DNA of 64,000 nucleotides from Kiloniellaceae bacterium (GCA_021776195.1 JAJFGK010000061.1:35281-99280), one strand, 5' to 3'; positions 17,871 to 27,198 are shown, numbered from the stretch's first letter. Numbers and translations are program-made. The notes: a model not told the origin generated them from the sequence alone.

Positions 17871-18688
17871 CAGCGACGGTTCCGCGGGTCGAAGGCATCG
17901 CGCAGGGCATCGCCGAAGAGGTTGAAACCGAGCGCCGCGACCGCGATGGCGATACCCGGGACCGCGACGGTCCAGGCCGAGCGGTACATGAACTGCCGCG
18001 CCTCGGCGACCATGAGACCCCATTCGGTGCTGGGCGGCTGCGCGCCCAGGCCCAGGAACCCAAGCGTCGCGCCGATCATGATGGCGAAGGACACCCGGAT
18101 CGTCGCCTCGACGATGATCGGGCCGATGGCGTTGGGGATGACCTCCTGGCAGATGATGTAGGTCCGGCTTTCGCCGCGGGCGATCGCGGCCAGCACATAC
18201 TCGCGGGTCCGGATCGACAGGACCGCCGAGCGCGTGATCCGGGCCATGCCCGGCGTGAAGGCGACGGCAACGGCAAGCATCGCCTCGCCGATACCGCCGC
18301 CGAGGATGGTGACGATCAGCAGCGTGAAGAGAAGGTCCGGCACCGCCAGCAGTCCATCGAGCGTGCGCATGATGACACTGTCCACCCAGCCCCCCGTCAC
18401 ACCGGCCGTGACACCGATGATCGAGCCCGCCGCCACGCCCAGGGCCGTCGCGCCGAGACCGAAAAGGACCGTCGAATGGGCGCCATGCAACAGCCGGGAC
18501 AAGAGGTCGCGGCCGAACTGGTCGGTCCCCAGCCAATGGTCCGCCGATGGTCCCTGCAGCCTGACGGTCGGGTGAAAGACCTGGGGATCGTAAGGCGCCA
18601 GCAGGGTTCCGAAGAGCACCGCAATCGCAATCACCGACAGAAGGGCGACGCCGACCAGCCCGGTCGGATTGCGCACGATCTCATTCAT
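17870..18688 (-). CDS. Peptide/nickel ABC importer permease, DppC type
   Basis: A 272-residue inner-membrane permease with about six helices. The N-terminal NPTGLVGVALL precedes the first helix, and a periplasmic segment contains HWLGTDQFGRDLLSRLLHGA, a hallmark of DppC/OppC. The EAA loop (ARGESRTYIICQEVIPNA) contacts the ATPase. It overlaps the DppB-type gene by 8 bp at the 5' end and the ATPase gene at the 3' end, so all are translated together. Confidence 0.93.
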   Translation of the reverse strand: MNEIVRNPTGLVGVALLSVIAIAVLFGTLLAPYDPQVFHPTVRLQGPSADHWLGTDQFGRDLLSRLLHGAHSTVLFGLGATALGVAAGSIIGVTAGVTGGWVDSVIMRTLDGLLAVPDLLFTLLIVTILGGGIGEAMLAVAVAFTPGMARITRSAVLSIRTREYVLAAIARGESRTYIICQEVIPNAIGPIIVEATIRVSFAIMIGATLGFLGLGAQPPSTEWGLMVAEARQFMYRSAWTVAVPGIAIAVAALGFNLFGDALRDAFDPRNRR

Positions 18689-19631
18689 AGCGGACCCTCG
18701 GGTCGAGGGCGGCGATCACCAGATCCGACGCCAGATTCGACAGCGCGTAGACCATGGCCAGCGACAGGGTGATCGCCTGGATGACCGGCAGATCGCGGTT
18801 CTCCAGCGCATAGATCAGCAGGCGCCCGAGGCCGGGCCAGGCGAAGATTTCCTCGACCACGATGATCCCGCCGAGCAGGTAGCCGATGTCGAGCGAGATC
18901 ACGGCCACCGCCGGTGCCAGCGAGTTGGGCAGGGCGTGGCGGCGAATGACCCGGCCCTCGCGAAGCCCCTTCAGGCGCGCGGCCCGAATGTAGTCGCTGG
19001 CCAGCACATCCGACATTTCCGAGCGCACCTGGCGGGCGATATGAGCGGTCAGGATCAGCCCGAGGGTGCCGGCGGGAAGGATGACATGGGCGAAAAAACC
19101 AGACAGGCTCTCGCCCGGCGCAATGAAGCCACCGGCGGGAAACAGGGCGATGGTGGGGCCGGCCAGGATCACCAGCAACATCGTCGCGGTAACGAACTCG
19201 GGCATGGCGGTCCCGACATAGGCCAGAAGACTGATACCCAGATCGGCCGGTGTCCCGCGCTTGAGCGCCGCGAGCATCCCGAGAGGCACGGCGATGACCG
19301 TCACCGCCACCAGGGCGGTGACGGCCAGAAGTGCCGAGTTGGCAAGAGCCTTGCCCACCACCTCGGATACCGGAAGGGACAGCCGCAGCGACATCCCGAA
19401 GTCGCCCTGCAGCAGACTGACGAGCCAGTCGAAGTACTGAAAGGCAATCGGACGGTTCAGGCCCAGGCGCTGCTCCAGCGCCGCCACCTGATCCGGTGTC
19501 GCGTATTCGCCCAGGATCATGATCGCGGCGTTGCCGGGCAGGATCATGGTGATCGCGAAGACCGCGATGGTGACGATCCAAAGCACCAGCACCACCGCCA
19601 CCAAGCGGCGCAGCAGGTAGGCTGGGCTCAC
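18681..19631 (-). CDS. Peptide/nickel ABC importer permease, DppB type
   Basis: A 316-residue permease starting at GTG 19631. It shows the DppB/OppB N-terminal pattern (RRLVAVVLVLWIVTIAVFAI), a Gly-Asn segment (ILPGNAA) and the EAA loop ARLKGLREGRVIRRHALPN. Around six membrane helices are visible. It pairs with the downstream DppC-type protein to form the channel. Confidence 0.93.
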   Translation of the reverse strand: MSPAYLLRRLVAVVLVLWIVTIAVFAITMILPGNAAIMILGEYATPDQVAALEQRLGLNRPIAFQYFDWLVSLLQGDFGMSLRLSLPVSEVVGKALANSALLAVTALVAVTVIAVPLGMLAALKRGTPADLGISLLAYVGTAMPEFVTATMLLVILAGPTIALFPAGGFIAPGESLSGFFAHVILPAGTLGLILTAHIARQVRSEMSDVLASDYIRAARLKGLREGRVIRRHALPNSLAPAVAVISLDIGYLLGGIIVVEEIFAWPGLGRLLIYALENRDLPVIQAITLSLAMVYALSNLASDLVIAALDPRVRYE

Positions 19632-19635
19632 GAAA

Positions 19636-21180
19636 TCAGCCTCGGTTCAGCCAGACGTCCTCGGTATAGAACACGCGGTTGAGCGGATGCACCGTCCAGC
19701 CTTCCGCGACGTCGCGGCTGGCCGTCAGCACGTCCTGGTACATCGGAATGATGTAGGGCGTGTCGCGCAGGATGATCTCCTGCGCCTTGGCATAGATTTT
19801 CGCCCGTTCCGCCGTGTCCGCGGTGGAGCGCCCCTGTTTGACCAGGTCGTCGAACTCCTTGTTGAACCAGGCCGTGTCCTCATAGGAGGCGGTGGAGGTC
19901 AGCAGCAGATTGAAGCTCGCGTCCTCGGTCGGCTGCATCCCCCAATAGGCCATGTAGAAGTTGCCCTTGCGCCAGACGTTGGCGAGATAGGTGTCATGGG
20001 GCATCGCCTGGACTTCGATGTCGAACCCGCCGGCAATCGCCATCTGCTTGATGGCGATTGCCACCTGTCCGCGGATCGCCGGGCGGTTCGAGGCGACCAG
20101 GGTCAGCTCGAGCCCGTCGGGATGCCCGGCCTCCGCCAGCAGCGCCTTGGCGGCTTTCGGATCGTAGGCGATCTCCGGCGTGTCGATGGCGTACTGGAAC
20201 TCGGGCGAAAGGATGTTGTCGTAGGCTGGGCGGCCGAGGCCCTCCAGGACCAGATCGACCAGCAACTGACGGTCGATCGACAAGGCCAGGGCCTTGCGGA
20301 CCCGGATGTCGTCGAAGGGCGGCTGGTCCTGGCGCATCACGACATTGACATAGCGCCCCGCGGGCACGCGCAGCGCATTGCTGCCCGGTGCGGCCGCGAT
20401 TCGCGCATAGTCGGCTTGCTGCACGTTCAGCATGACATCCATCTGGCCCGACAGGTAGTTGGCGGTCTCGGCGGCCAAATCGGGGAAGAGATGCATCTCC
20501 ACCGCATCGAGATAGGGCCTGCCCTCCAGGTAGTAGTTGTCGTTGCGCACCAACCGGGTGACCCGGGCCGAATCGTAGCTTTCGAGCTTGAACGCGCCGG
20601 TGCCGTTCGGTTTCGTCTCCAGATCGCTGCGATCGCCGGCCAGCGCCGCGGCCGAGACGATCCGTGCGTTGGCATGGGCGGTCGAAATCGGCAGATCGGC
20701 ATAGGGGGCGTTCAGGTTGAAGCGCACGGTGAGGTCGTCGACGGCCTCGACCCCCTCGATCATGTCCAGTACCGAGCGGGCCGGCGATCCGAAGTCGGGA
20801 TCGAGAATGGCCCGGAAGGTGGCCACGACGTCGGCGGAGGTAAAGGGCGTGCCATCGTGGAAGGTCACGCCCGGCCGCAGATTGAAGGTGAAGACCGTCG
20901 CGTCGTCGTTGGCGTCCCAGCCGGTCGCGAGATCCGGATCGGCGGCGTTCTTGCCCGGCGCGATCCGCGTCAGACCGGAGTAGAGCATATCCACACAAGG
21001 ATATTCCGCCGGTCCCGAGAGCTGCATCACGTTGAGCGTCGCAATCCGGGTCGAGTGGCTGATCTTCAGCGTACCGCCGCGTTTCGGCGTTCCCGCCTGT
21101 GCGAAGCGGAGTGCCGGTATCGTTGCGGCCGCGGCCAGGCCGAAGACAACCTGACGACGGTTCGGTCTAAAGTCGCTCAT
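19636..21180 (-). CDS. ABC importer substrate-binding protein (SBP family 5), Tat-type signal
   Basis: A 514-residue periplasmic binding protein for peptides or similar ligands. The N-terminus carries NRRQVVFGL with a following hydrophobic stretch, a Tat-type signal. Family marks include GGTLKISHSTR and the DGTPFTSADVVATFR segment. ATG 21180 is set by a strong GGAGGG 8-13 bases upstream; upstream in-frame codons would displace the signal peptide. First gene after the M24 protein on this strand, and head of the importer genes. Confidence 0.92.
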   Translation of the reverse strand: MSDFRPNRRQVVFGLAAAATIPALRFAQAGTPKRGGTLKISHSTRIATLNVMQLSGPAEYPCVDMLYSGLTRIAPGKNAADPDLATGWDANDDATVFTFNLRPGVTFHDGTPFTSADVVATFRAILDPDFGSPARSVLDMIEGVEAVDDLTVRFNLNAPYADLPISTAHANARIVSAAALAGDRSDLETKPNGTGAFKLESYDSARVTRLVRNDNYYLEGRPYLDAVEMHLFPDLAAETANYLSGQMDVMLNVQQADYARIAAAPGSNALRVPAGRYVNVVMRQDQPPFDDIRVRKALALSIDRQLLVDLVLEGLGRPAYDNILSPEFQYAIDTPEIAYDPKAAKALLAEAGHPDGLELTLVASNRPAIRGQVAIAIKQMAIAGGFDIEVQAMPHDTYLANVWRKGNFYMAYWGMQPTEDASFNLLLTSTASYEDTAWFNKEFDDLVKQGRSTADTAERAKIYAKAQEIILRDTPYIIPMYQDVLTASRDVAEGWTVHPLNRVFYTEDVWLNRG

Positions 21181-21220
21181 TCGCTCACCCTCCTCTGTTT
21201 TTTCTCGCTGCGCGTGTTTT

Positions 21221-22399
21221 CTAGCCAATGACCGTCAGCTCGTCGGGCAGCCCGGTCAGGACGTCCGGCGCGCCGTCGGTAATCAGCAGGGTATGGCCCA
21301 CGCCCATCCCGAACCCGCTGTCGGAATCGCCCAGCATGACATGATAGAACAGTGTCATGCCCGGCTCGCAGACCATCGGGTTGCCGGAATAGATCATCGG
21401 CGGCACGTCCATGCTCGTCGGTGCGAAGGTACAGCCGACGGAATAGCCCGTGGCGCCATAGCGATGCGCGGCATAGCCGGCGGAATCCAAACCGTCGGCA
21501 TGGGCATCGAAGATCTCGCCCAGGGTACAGCCCGGGCGCGCGATCTCGGTCATCCGCTGCAAGGTGCCGCGCGCGGCATCGTACATCTTGACCTGGCGCG
21601 GATCGGGACGACCGAACAGGATCGTCCATTCGGTCTTCACGTTGTAGCGGCGATAGGCGACAGGGTACTCGACAAGGAATTGATCCTGGGGCTCGATCCG
21701 GCGCGGCTCGGAGACGCCGCGGCCGTAGACGGCCCGGGGACCGGAGTTGAAGAGGGGCGGATTGGGCGGCATGTCGGCGCCCTCGGCCAGGATCGCGCGC
21801 AGATACTCCGCCTTGATTTCGGAATCCAGCACACCGGGCCGGCAGGCGGCGATGACGGCCTCCAGCGACAGGTCCAGGATCCGGCCGGCCCGTCGGGTGT
21901 AGTCGATCTCCGCCGGCGATTTGATCAAACGCAGCTTGCGGATCAGGTGGTCGTCGTTGTCCAGGGTGCAGAATCCCTCGAGCGCATGCTGCACGCGCCA
22001 AAGGTTCCAGCCGGTCAGCCCGTGGGTGTTGAGCTCGATCGCGACGCGCTTTCCCTTGAGCCCGAGCTCCTCGAGGATGCCGCGCAGATCGACCGCCGGA
22101 TTGGCGTCCTCGGCGTCCCACCAGATCCGGATGTCCTCGATGGTGCTGGTCACCCGCGCCTGGATCAGGTCCGGACGACGGGTCAGCAAAACGATCGGCC
22201 CTTCGTCGGCGGTGACGACCGCGCATTGGAAAAAGACGTAGCCGCCGGTGTCGTAGCCGGTCAGCCAGAAATGGCTCTCCTGGGCGAAAACCAGCATCGC
22301 GTCGAAGCCGTTTTCGACGAGCCGCTCGCGCAGGCGGGCCTGGCGATCCATATGTTCCTGGCGGGTAAAGGGCAGGGCCGACCCCGGTTCTACGGTCAT
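21221..22399 (-). CDS. M24 family protein, creatinase/ectoine-hydrolase-like (metal ligands not conserved)
   Basis: A 392-residue protein with an N-terminal creatinase-type domain (residues 1-150) and a C-terminal pita-bread domain. The usual M24 metal ligands (Asp, Asp, His, Glu, Glu) are mostly absent: the first site reads LVEYPVAYRRY and the last VGHTLLITDG instead of an Ile-Glu-Asp-Thr-like stretch. This is the pattern of creatinase and DoeA, which cleave C-N bonds without metal. It is upstream of the peptide ABC importer on the same strand (40-bp gap), so it likely acts on the imported compound. Confidence 0.82.
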   Translation of the reverse strand: MTVEPGSALPFTRQEHMDRQARLRERLVENGFDAMLVFAQESHFWLTGYDTGGYVFFQCAVVTADEGPIVLLTRRPDLIQARVTSTIEDIRIWWDAEDANPAVDLRGILEELGLKGKRVAIELNTHGLTGWNLWRVQHALEGFCTLDNDDHLIRKLRLIKSPAEIDYTRRAGRILDLSLEAVIAACRPGVLDSEIKAEYLRAILAEGADMPPNPPLFNSGPRAVYGRGVSEPRRIEPQDQFLVEYPVAYRRYNVKTEWTILFGRPDPRQVKMYDAARGTLQRMTEIARPGCTLGEIFDAHADGLDSAGYAAHRYGATGYSVGCTFAPTSMDVPPMIYSGNPMVCEPGMTLFYHVMLGDSDSGFGMGVGHTLLITDGAPDVLTGLPDELTVIG

Positions 22400-22503
22400 C
22401 AGTCACCCCCTGTTCGCGGTTGCCGCGCCGGCATTTCATCCTCCCCTTCACCCGACGGTATGGCCTGGTGTTTCACCCGTCAACCGGACTCATGGCGCCG
22501 GCC

Positions 22504-22549
22504 GGGGCCGGGGCCGGGGCTGGGGCCGGGGCTGGGGCCGGGGCTGGGG
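22504..22549 (+). repeat. G-rich hexamer repeat with G-quadruplex potential
   Basis: Eight runs of GGGG occur at a strict 6-bp period, separated by CC or CT. They lie in the gap between the divergent M24 and glutamine amidotransferase genes, on the sense strand of the latter. Four or more such runs can fold into a G-quadruplex, which could affect transcription from either promoter. The rest of the gap (22400-22598) shows no other clear signal. Confidence 0.75.
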
Positions 22550-22598
22550 ATTGTCAGCTCGGGAGGACTCCTATACCTCTGGAAGGGACCGCAAACGG

Positions 22599-23318
22599 AT
22601 GGGGGCGCGGGGTATGGCGGCACGGCTTCTCTATCTCGGCAATGGACGCCAGCTGCAGTCCGTGGCCAAGTTGGACGAACGATTCGAGAGCTGGGGACTC
22701 CAGGTCGAACGGCGCTGGGCCTACGACGGCGACTTTCCCGACGACCTGGCCGGCTATGACGGCATCTATCTTTCCGGCAGCCCGCACGGCGCCTACGAGG
22801 ATGTCGACTTCATCCACCGCGAACATGACCTGATCGCCGATGCCGCGGCGCGCGAAATGCCCATGCTTGGCGTGTGCTTCGGTAGTCAGATCCTGGCCTC
22901 GGCGCTCTGCGGGCGCGACCAGGTCTTTCGCCGGACCAGCTGCGAGATCGGCTACAAGGACCTGCCGGTCACCGAGGCTGCCAGGGGCGATGCGGTCTGT
23001 GGCGGTCTGGGCGAAGCGGTGCACATGTTCGTCTGGCACAATGACGAGGTGCGCGCCGCCCATGACGATATGAAAATCATCGCCCGTTCCGATGACTGCC
23101 CGAACCAGATTTGGCGCTACCGCGACCAGCCGGTCTGGGGCATTCAGGGCCATCCCGAGATCACACTGGATCAAGCCCCGATCTGGTTCGAGGAGAACCG
23201 CGAGAGAATGGAGGACGACGGCGCCGATGTGGATCGCCTGAAGGCGCAGGCCGACCCGGCGACCGAGGCAAAAACCATGCTCACGCGCTTTGCCGATCTG
23301 GTGAAGTCGGCCGCGTGA
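22599..23318 (+). CDS. Class I glutamine amidotransferase-like protein
   Basis: About 239 residues. The catalytic triad of type 1 GATases is present: Cys in MLGVCFGSQIL and the His/Glu pair in IQGHPEITL. The GMP-synthase-like layout (YLSGSPHGAYED, WHNDEV) suggests a stand-alone enzyme that hydrolyses gamma-glutamyl amides or ligates through a partner. ATG 22599 has GGAAGGGA at 22581-22588; ATG 22614 is the alternative. Its TGA overlaps a GTG of the next M24 gene, so the two form one unit. Confidence 0.85.
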   Translation: MGARGMAARLLYLGNGRQLQSVAKLDERFESWGLQVERRWAYDGDFPDDLAGYDGIYLSGSPHGAYEDVDFIHREHDLIADAAAREMPMLGVCFGSQILASALCGRDQVFRRTSCEIGYKDLPVTEAARGDAVCGGLGEAVHMFVWHNDEVRAAHDDMKIIARSDDCPNQIWRYRDQPVWGIQGHPEITLDQAPIWFEENRERMEDDGADVDRLKAQADPATEAKTMLTRFADLVKSAA

Positions 23319-23341
23319 GCCCCGAGAAGGGCGCTTTGGGC

Positions 23342-24475
23342 ATGACCGGCATCGCCAGTCCCTGGTTCGATGAATCCGAGTACGCCAGCCGTCTTGCCCG
23401 GGTTCAGGCCGCGCTTCTGGAAAGTGGCCTCGACGGATTTATCGCGTTCCAACCCGAGACCGTGACTTGGCTGACCGGGTTCTTCACCCGCGGTTACAGC
23501 AGCTTTCAATGCGCCATCGTTCCGGCCGAGGGCCAGCCGGCCATCGTCTGTCGCGATGTCGAGGCCTATTATCTCGACGCCACCAGCGTGTTTCCCGAGC
23601 GCGCCCTCTGGACCGACAGCGACGCCCCGGTGAACGTCGCCGCCCAGGCCATCGCCGAACGGCTGGGCAGAACCGCGCGGCTCGGCATCGAGCTTTCGGC
23701 CTGGCCCCTGTCCGCCGGACGCTTCGAAGCGCTCAAGGCAGGCCTGCCTGGCGCAGTCTGGCAGGACGAGAGCCGGCTCGCCGCGACCCTGCGGCTGGTG
23801 AAGTCGCCGTCCGAAATCGACTATCAGCGCCGGGCGGGCCGGGCGGCCGAGGCGGGCATGCAGGCCGCCATCGACAGCGTCGGGGTCGGTGTCAGCGAAC
23901 GTGAACTGGCGGCCGAGATCTGTGCCGCCATGATCCGCGCCGGCAGCGATCTGCCCGGGCCCGGCGTGCTGTCCTCGGGCGAGCGCGCGTTCCATCTGCA
24001 CGGCGGCTATAGCGACCGGGTCCTGGAACGCGGCGATATCGTCCAGCTCGAGACCACGCCGAACGTGCGCCACTATCACGCCCGCTTCATGCGCCCGATC
24101 CGCGTCGCCGAGGCGCACGACGAAGACCACCGCGCGGTCGAATCGTTGATCGCCATCCAGGACGCCGCCCTGGCCGAGGTGCGCCCGGGCGCGCCGGCCG
24201 CGACCGCCGACCGCGTCTACCGCGAGGGCGTGCTGTCGGCCGGACTGCGCGACAGCTACACCAACAAGACCTTCTATTCCGTCGGGCTGCTGCTGCCGCC
24301 CTCCGGCGGCGAGCCGCTGGAGGCGGCGCCGGGCTGCAGCTGGAGCTTCGAGCCGGGCATGACCTTTCACACCTACGTACTGGCCCGCGGCTTTGGCATG
24401 TCCGAGACCATCGCCATCACCGACAGCGGCTATGAACGCCTGACGAACTTCCCCCGCCGCCTCTTCGTCGCCTAG
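23342..24475 (+). CDS. M24 family protein, creatinase/ectoine-hydrolase-like
   Basis: A 377-residue paralogue of the M24 protein on the other strand (shared blocks: FQPETVTWLTGFFTRGY, SPSEIDYQRRAGR). The C-terminal domain keeps FEPGMTFHTYV and MSETIAITD but lacks the canonical His and first Asp ligands, as in creatinase. It may split a methylated or cyclic amino-acid derivative. ATG 23342 is preceded by GAAGGG; a GTG at 23315 overlapping the upstream stop would add nine residues. It is transcribed with the amidotransferase. Confidence 0.82.
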   Translation: MTGIASPWFDESEYASRLARVQAALLESGLDGFIAFQPETVTWLTGFFTRGYSSFQCAIVPAEGQPAIVCRDVEAYYLDATSVFPERALWTDSDAPVNVAAQAIAERLGRTARLGIELSAWPLSAGRFEALKAGLPGAVWQDESRLAATLRLVKSPSEIDYQRRAGRAAEAGMQAAIDSVGVGVSERELAAEICAAMIRAGSDLPGPGVLSSGERAFHLHGGYSDRVLERGDIVQLETTPNVRHYHARFMRPIRVAEAHDEDHRAVESLIAIQDAALAEVRPGAPAATADRVYREGVLSAGLRDSYTNKTFYSVGLLLPPSGGEPLEAAPGCSWSFEPGMTFHTYVLARGFGMSETIAITDSGYERLTNFPRRLFVA

Positions 24476-24519
24476 GCTTTCTTGATAAATGGCGGCCATC
24501 CCGCACAAGGCACAGCCTT

Positions 24520-24566
24520 GAGCCGGGGTCTGGTTGGGGGAAAGCCGCGGCCCGAGACCCCGGCTC
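24520..24566. repeat. Hairpin in the intergenic repeat region
   Basis: A 12-bp perfect inverted repeat (GAGCCGGGGTCT at 24520-24531, AGACCCCGGCTC at 24555-24566) lies after the M24 gene. The right arm is also found in the 35.3-kb repeat (35322-35336), which links the two regions. It could end transcription weakly, but there is no T-run. Confidence 0.5.
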
Positions 24567-24581
24567 GGTCAGAGATGGCAT

Positions 24582-24725
24582 CGTCATCCCGGACGCGGCT
24601 TTTCTGCAAATCTTCGATTTGGAAAGAAAAGTCAGCGAGCCGGGATCTCGGCGAAACTGAGATCAGGCGCCGGCCCGAGATTCGGGATACCTCGCTCAAA
24701 CCGCCAACCGGGTTCCAGAATGACG
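24582..24725. repeat. Palindromic intergenic repeat, copy 1
   Basis: The 144-bp segment starts with CGTCATCCCGGA and ends with TCCAGAATGACG, an imperfect terminal inverted repeat. It has internal hairpins: CAAATC-TTC-GATTTG with an A/T-rich extension, and GATCTC...GAGATC. It fills the gap between the M24 gene and the convergent acyl-CoA ligase gene. The ends match those of the copy near 35.3 kb, so this is a dispersed element of the REP/BIME kind. No coding capacity is evident. Confidence 0.6.
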
Positions 24726-24769
24726 TTCCCTGGAAAGGACTTGTCAGCAGACCCTGGAGCCTTTCCCGG

Positions 24770-26362
24770 TCAAGCAGGATCGCCCCTCGCGACAAGAATT
24801 CGTTTCAGGGCCTGCTTGTCGATCTTGCCGATCGGCAGGCGCGGCAGCTCGGCCAGGATTTCGAAGGATTTGGGCACCTTGTAGTTGGCCAGCCGGTCGC
24901 GGCACCAGGCGGCGATCTCCGCGGCGACGATAGTGGTTCCCGGCTCGGCCTGCAGGAAGGCCTGGCCGACCTCGCCGTAGACCGGATCGGACACCCCCAG
25001 CACAGCCGCCGCGGCCACCGCCGCATGGCTCTCGATGGCAATCTCGATCTCGCGCGGATAGATGTTGTAGCCGCCCGAGATGTACATTTCCTTGGAGCGC
25101 CCGACGATCGAGAGATTGCCGTCGGCGCGGACCTGGGCGATGTCGCCGGTCTTGAACCAGCCGTCCGGCGTGAAGGCCTCGCGGGTCGCGTCAGAGTTGT
25201 CGAAATAGCCCGCCATCAGCCAGCGGCCGCGCGCCTGGATCTCGCCCGCCTCGCCAGGCGCCACGGCCCGGCCCTCGGCATCGGCGACGCGCAGATCCAA
25301 GCGCGGGTCGGGCCGCCCGATGCTATTGGCCAGCACCTCGAAATCGGCGTCGAGATCGGAATAGGTGGCATAGAGCGACAGCTCGGTCATGCCGAAAGCC
25401 GTCGCCAGGGTGCCCGGCAGCTCGTAGAGCCGGGCCACCAGATCGCGTGGCATGGGGGCGCCGGCCCAGATCAGATACTCGAGCGAGGAGAGGTCGAAAT
25501 TCTCGAAGTCGGGATGGGTCACGGCGAGATGGAACATGGTCGCGCCCTGGAGCCAGAAGGTGATCCGCTCGCGCTCGATGGTCCGCAACATGACCCGGGG
25601 ATCGAAGCGGTCCATGAAGACCAGGGTGCCGCCCACGATAATCGGGAAGAGCCCCAGCATGCCGACCCCGGCGATGTGGTTGATCGGCATGTTGTGCAAC
25701 AGTCGCAGGCCCGTTTTGGAGGGCCAGCGGTCGTTCTCGACCAGGGCGCCCAGCATCAGGCCATAGTGCCGGATCATCGCCCCCTTGGGTTCGCCGGTGG
25801 TGCCCGAGGTAAAGATGATCACCGCGGTGTCGTCGGGTGAAATCGTGGTCTGGCGCTCCCGCAGCGTTGCGTCCCGCCGGTCGGTCCGGTCGACGAATTC
25901 GGCGTAGGGCCGGGCGCCGGGCAGCGCGCCCTCGACGGCGATCAGGGTCTCGACAAAGCCGAACTCGGCGGTCAGGGCGGCGAACTCTTCGTCGTAGCGC
26001 CGGCCTTCGATCTCGGGCAGCGCGAAGATCACCTTGGGCCGCGCCTTGCCCACAACGTAGCGCAACTCGGCCAGACGGTAGCGGGGATGAAGGCCGACCC
26101 AGATCGCGCCGATCTCGGTCACCGCCAGCAGGACGATGATGAATTCGGGGCGCGGCGTCGACAGCAGGGCGACCCGGTCGCCGGGCGCCACGCCCAGGGC
26201 CAGGAGGCCCTTGGCACAGGCCGCCACCTCGGCCGCCAGGTCGCGGTAGTTCAGGCGCCGCTCGCCCCAGACCACCGCGTCGGCTTCCGGCCTCTCGGCC
26301 GCCCAGCGCCACAGCGCCGCGCCGACCCGCTGGTCCAATCCCGCAAAAGGCTCCGCCGTCAT
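24770..26362 (-). CDS. AMP-forming acyl-CoA synthetase / ligase
   Basis: A 530-residue ANL-superfamily enzyme that activates a carboxylic acid with ATP and CoA. The AMP-binding P-loop is IIFTSGTTGEPKGAM. Downstream are YLIWAGAPMPRDL, FGMTE, the TGDIAQV stretch, and GRSKEMYISGGYNIYPREIE. The C-terminal catalytic Lys is in LPIGKIDKQAL. ATG 26362 has GGGGGAGG upstream and is preferred over an in-frame codon at 26401. It may act on fatty or aromatic acids; neighbours do not fix the substrate. Confidence 0.92.
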   Translation of the reverse strand: MTAEPFAGLDQRVGAALWRWAAERPEADAVVWGERRLNYRDLAAEVAACAKGLLALGVAPGDRVALLSTPRPEFIIVLLAVTEIGAIWVGLHPRYRLAELRYVVGKARPKVIFALPEIEGRRYDEEFAALTAEFGFVETLIAVEGALPGARPYAEFVDRTDRRDATLRERQTTISPDDTAVIIFTSGTTGEPKGAMIRHYGLMLGALVENDRWPSKTGLRLLHNMPINHIAGVGMLGLFPIIVGGTLVFMDRFDPRVMLRTIERERITFWLQGATMFHLAVTHPDFENFDLSSLEYLIWAGAPMPRDLVARLYELPGTLATAFGMTELSLYATYSDLDADFEVLANSIGRPDPRLDLRVADAEGRAVAPGEAGEIQARGRWLMAGYFDNSDATREAFTPDGWFKTGDIAQVRADGNLSIVGRSKEMYISGGYNIYPREIEIAIESHAAVAAAAVLGVSDPVYGEVGQAFLQAEPGTTIVAAEIAAWCRDRLANYKVPKSFEILAELPRLPIGKIDKQALKRILVARGDPA

Positions 26363-26516
26363 GGCGCGCGCCTCCCCCTTAGCCTTCGTGAACGGCGGCA
26401 AGTTTTATGGATAGGCTCTCCTGTGGCAAGCTGCCGGGTCCGCAAGCGGATAAGGCGTTTCTTAAAGGTCCCACAATAGGGTTTCGCCGGGTCGGATACG
26501 GCACAAAGGTCAGGCC

Positions 26517-27185
26517 ATGCCCTGGAAATGGTGGCTACTCGCAATCCCGGTCGTCGCCCTCTTGGTCTTCTTCACCCATGAAGACCTGGGCTTCTGGCCG
26601 TCGCTCGCCTTCTTCTCCCTGGCGATGCTCGCCGGGTTTTATCTCTACGGCCAGGACAGCCGACGCCTGACCGCCGTCTTGAAGCCCCTCGCCCGGCGCT
26701 ACGGCGGCAGCCTGAGCGCCGCCACGATCCTGTCCTATCCGCAATTGCGTTTCGAGGCCGGCGGCCGTCCCATTGCCGTGCATTTCATGCCCAACGGCGG
26801 CGCCAACGGTCCGCCGGGCCCTTTCACCGCAGTGGCCTTGACCCTGCCCTTCGACAGCTCGATTGAATCCTCGGCGGTGCTCTCCCCGGCGCTCGTGCGC
26901 GGCGCCGTCGCCGCCCTGGCCCCCGACTGGCAGGCAACCACCGGGGACGCGGCTTTCGATCAGGCCTTTCGCCTTGGCGGCAAGGACCAGGCCGCCATGG
27001 CGGCGTTGCTCGACGAGGCCCTGCGCCGACAACTTTTGGCCTCGAGCCTCCCGAAGCTGCGCGTGAACCTGCGCGGCGCCGAGATCGGCATCCACATGGA
27101 CGGTCTCGCCAAGACGACCGCGGAGATCGAGGAGATGGTCGGCCTCGCCCAGGAAGTGGCGAATCGCTGCAGCCAGACGGGCTAG
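26517..27185 (+). CDS. Hypothetical membrane-anchored protein
   Basis: A 222-residue protein I do not recognise. Two N-terminal hydrophobic helices (about residues 5-20 and 27-45) are followed by a soluble cytoplasmic or periplasmic domain with YGGSLSAATILSYPQLRFEAGG and a C-terminal helical segment. No Cys pair or catalytic motif stands out. ATG 26517 is preceded by AAAGGTCAGG. It lies between two minus-strand genes and seems to be transcribed alone. Confidence 0.7.
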   Translation: MPWKWWLLAIPVVALLVFFTHEDLGFWPSLAFFSLAMLAGFYLYGQDSRRLTAVLKPLARRYGGSLSAATILSYPQLRFEAGGRPIAVHFMPNGGANGPPGPFTAVALTLPFDSSIESSAVLSPALVRGAVAALAPDWQATTGDAAFDQAFRLGGKDQAAMAALLDEALRRQLLASSLPKLRVNLRGAEIGIHMDGLAKTTAEIEEMVGLAQEVANRCSQTG

Positions 27186-27198
27186 TGGAAAGATTTCC

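Noticed and set aside
19687..21231. A 514-codon plus-strand frame opposite the binding protein gene
   Set aside because: It is a shadow of the SBP family 5 gene with no ribosome site or family match.
22420..22833. Frame running through the GGGGCC repeat encoding a Gly-Ala stretch
   Set aside because: The repeat is translated only by chance; the real gene starts at 22599 or 22614 in a different frame.
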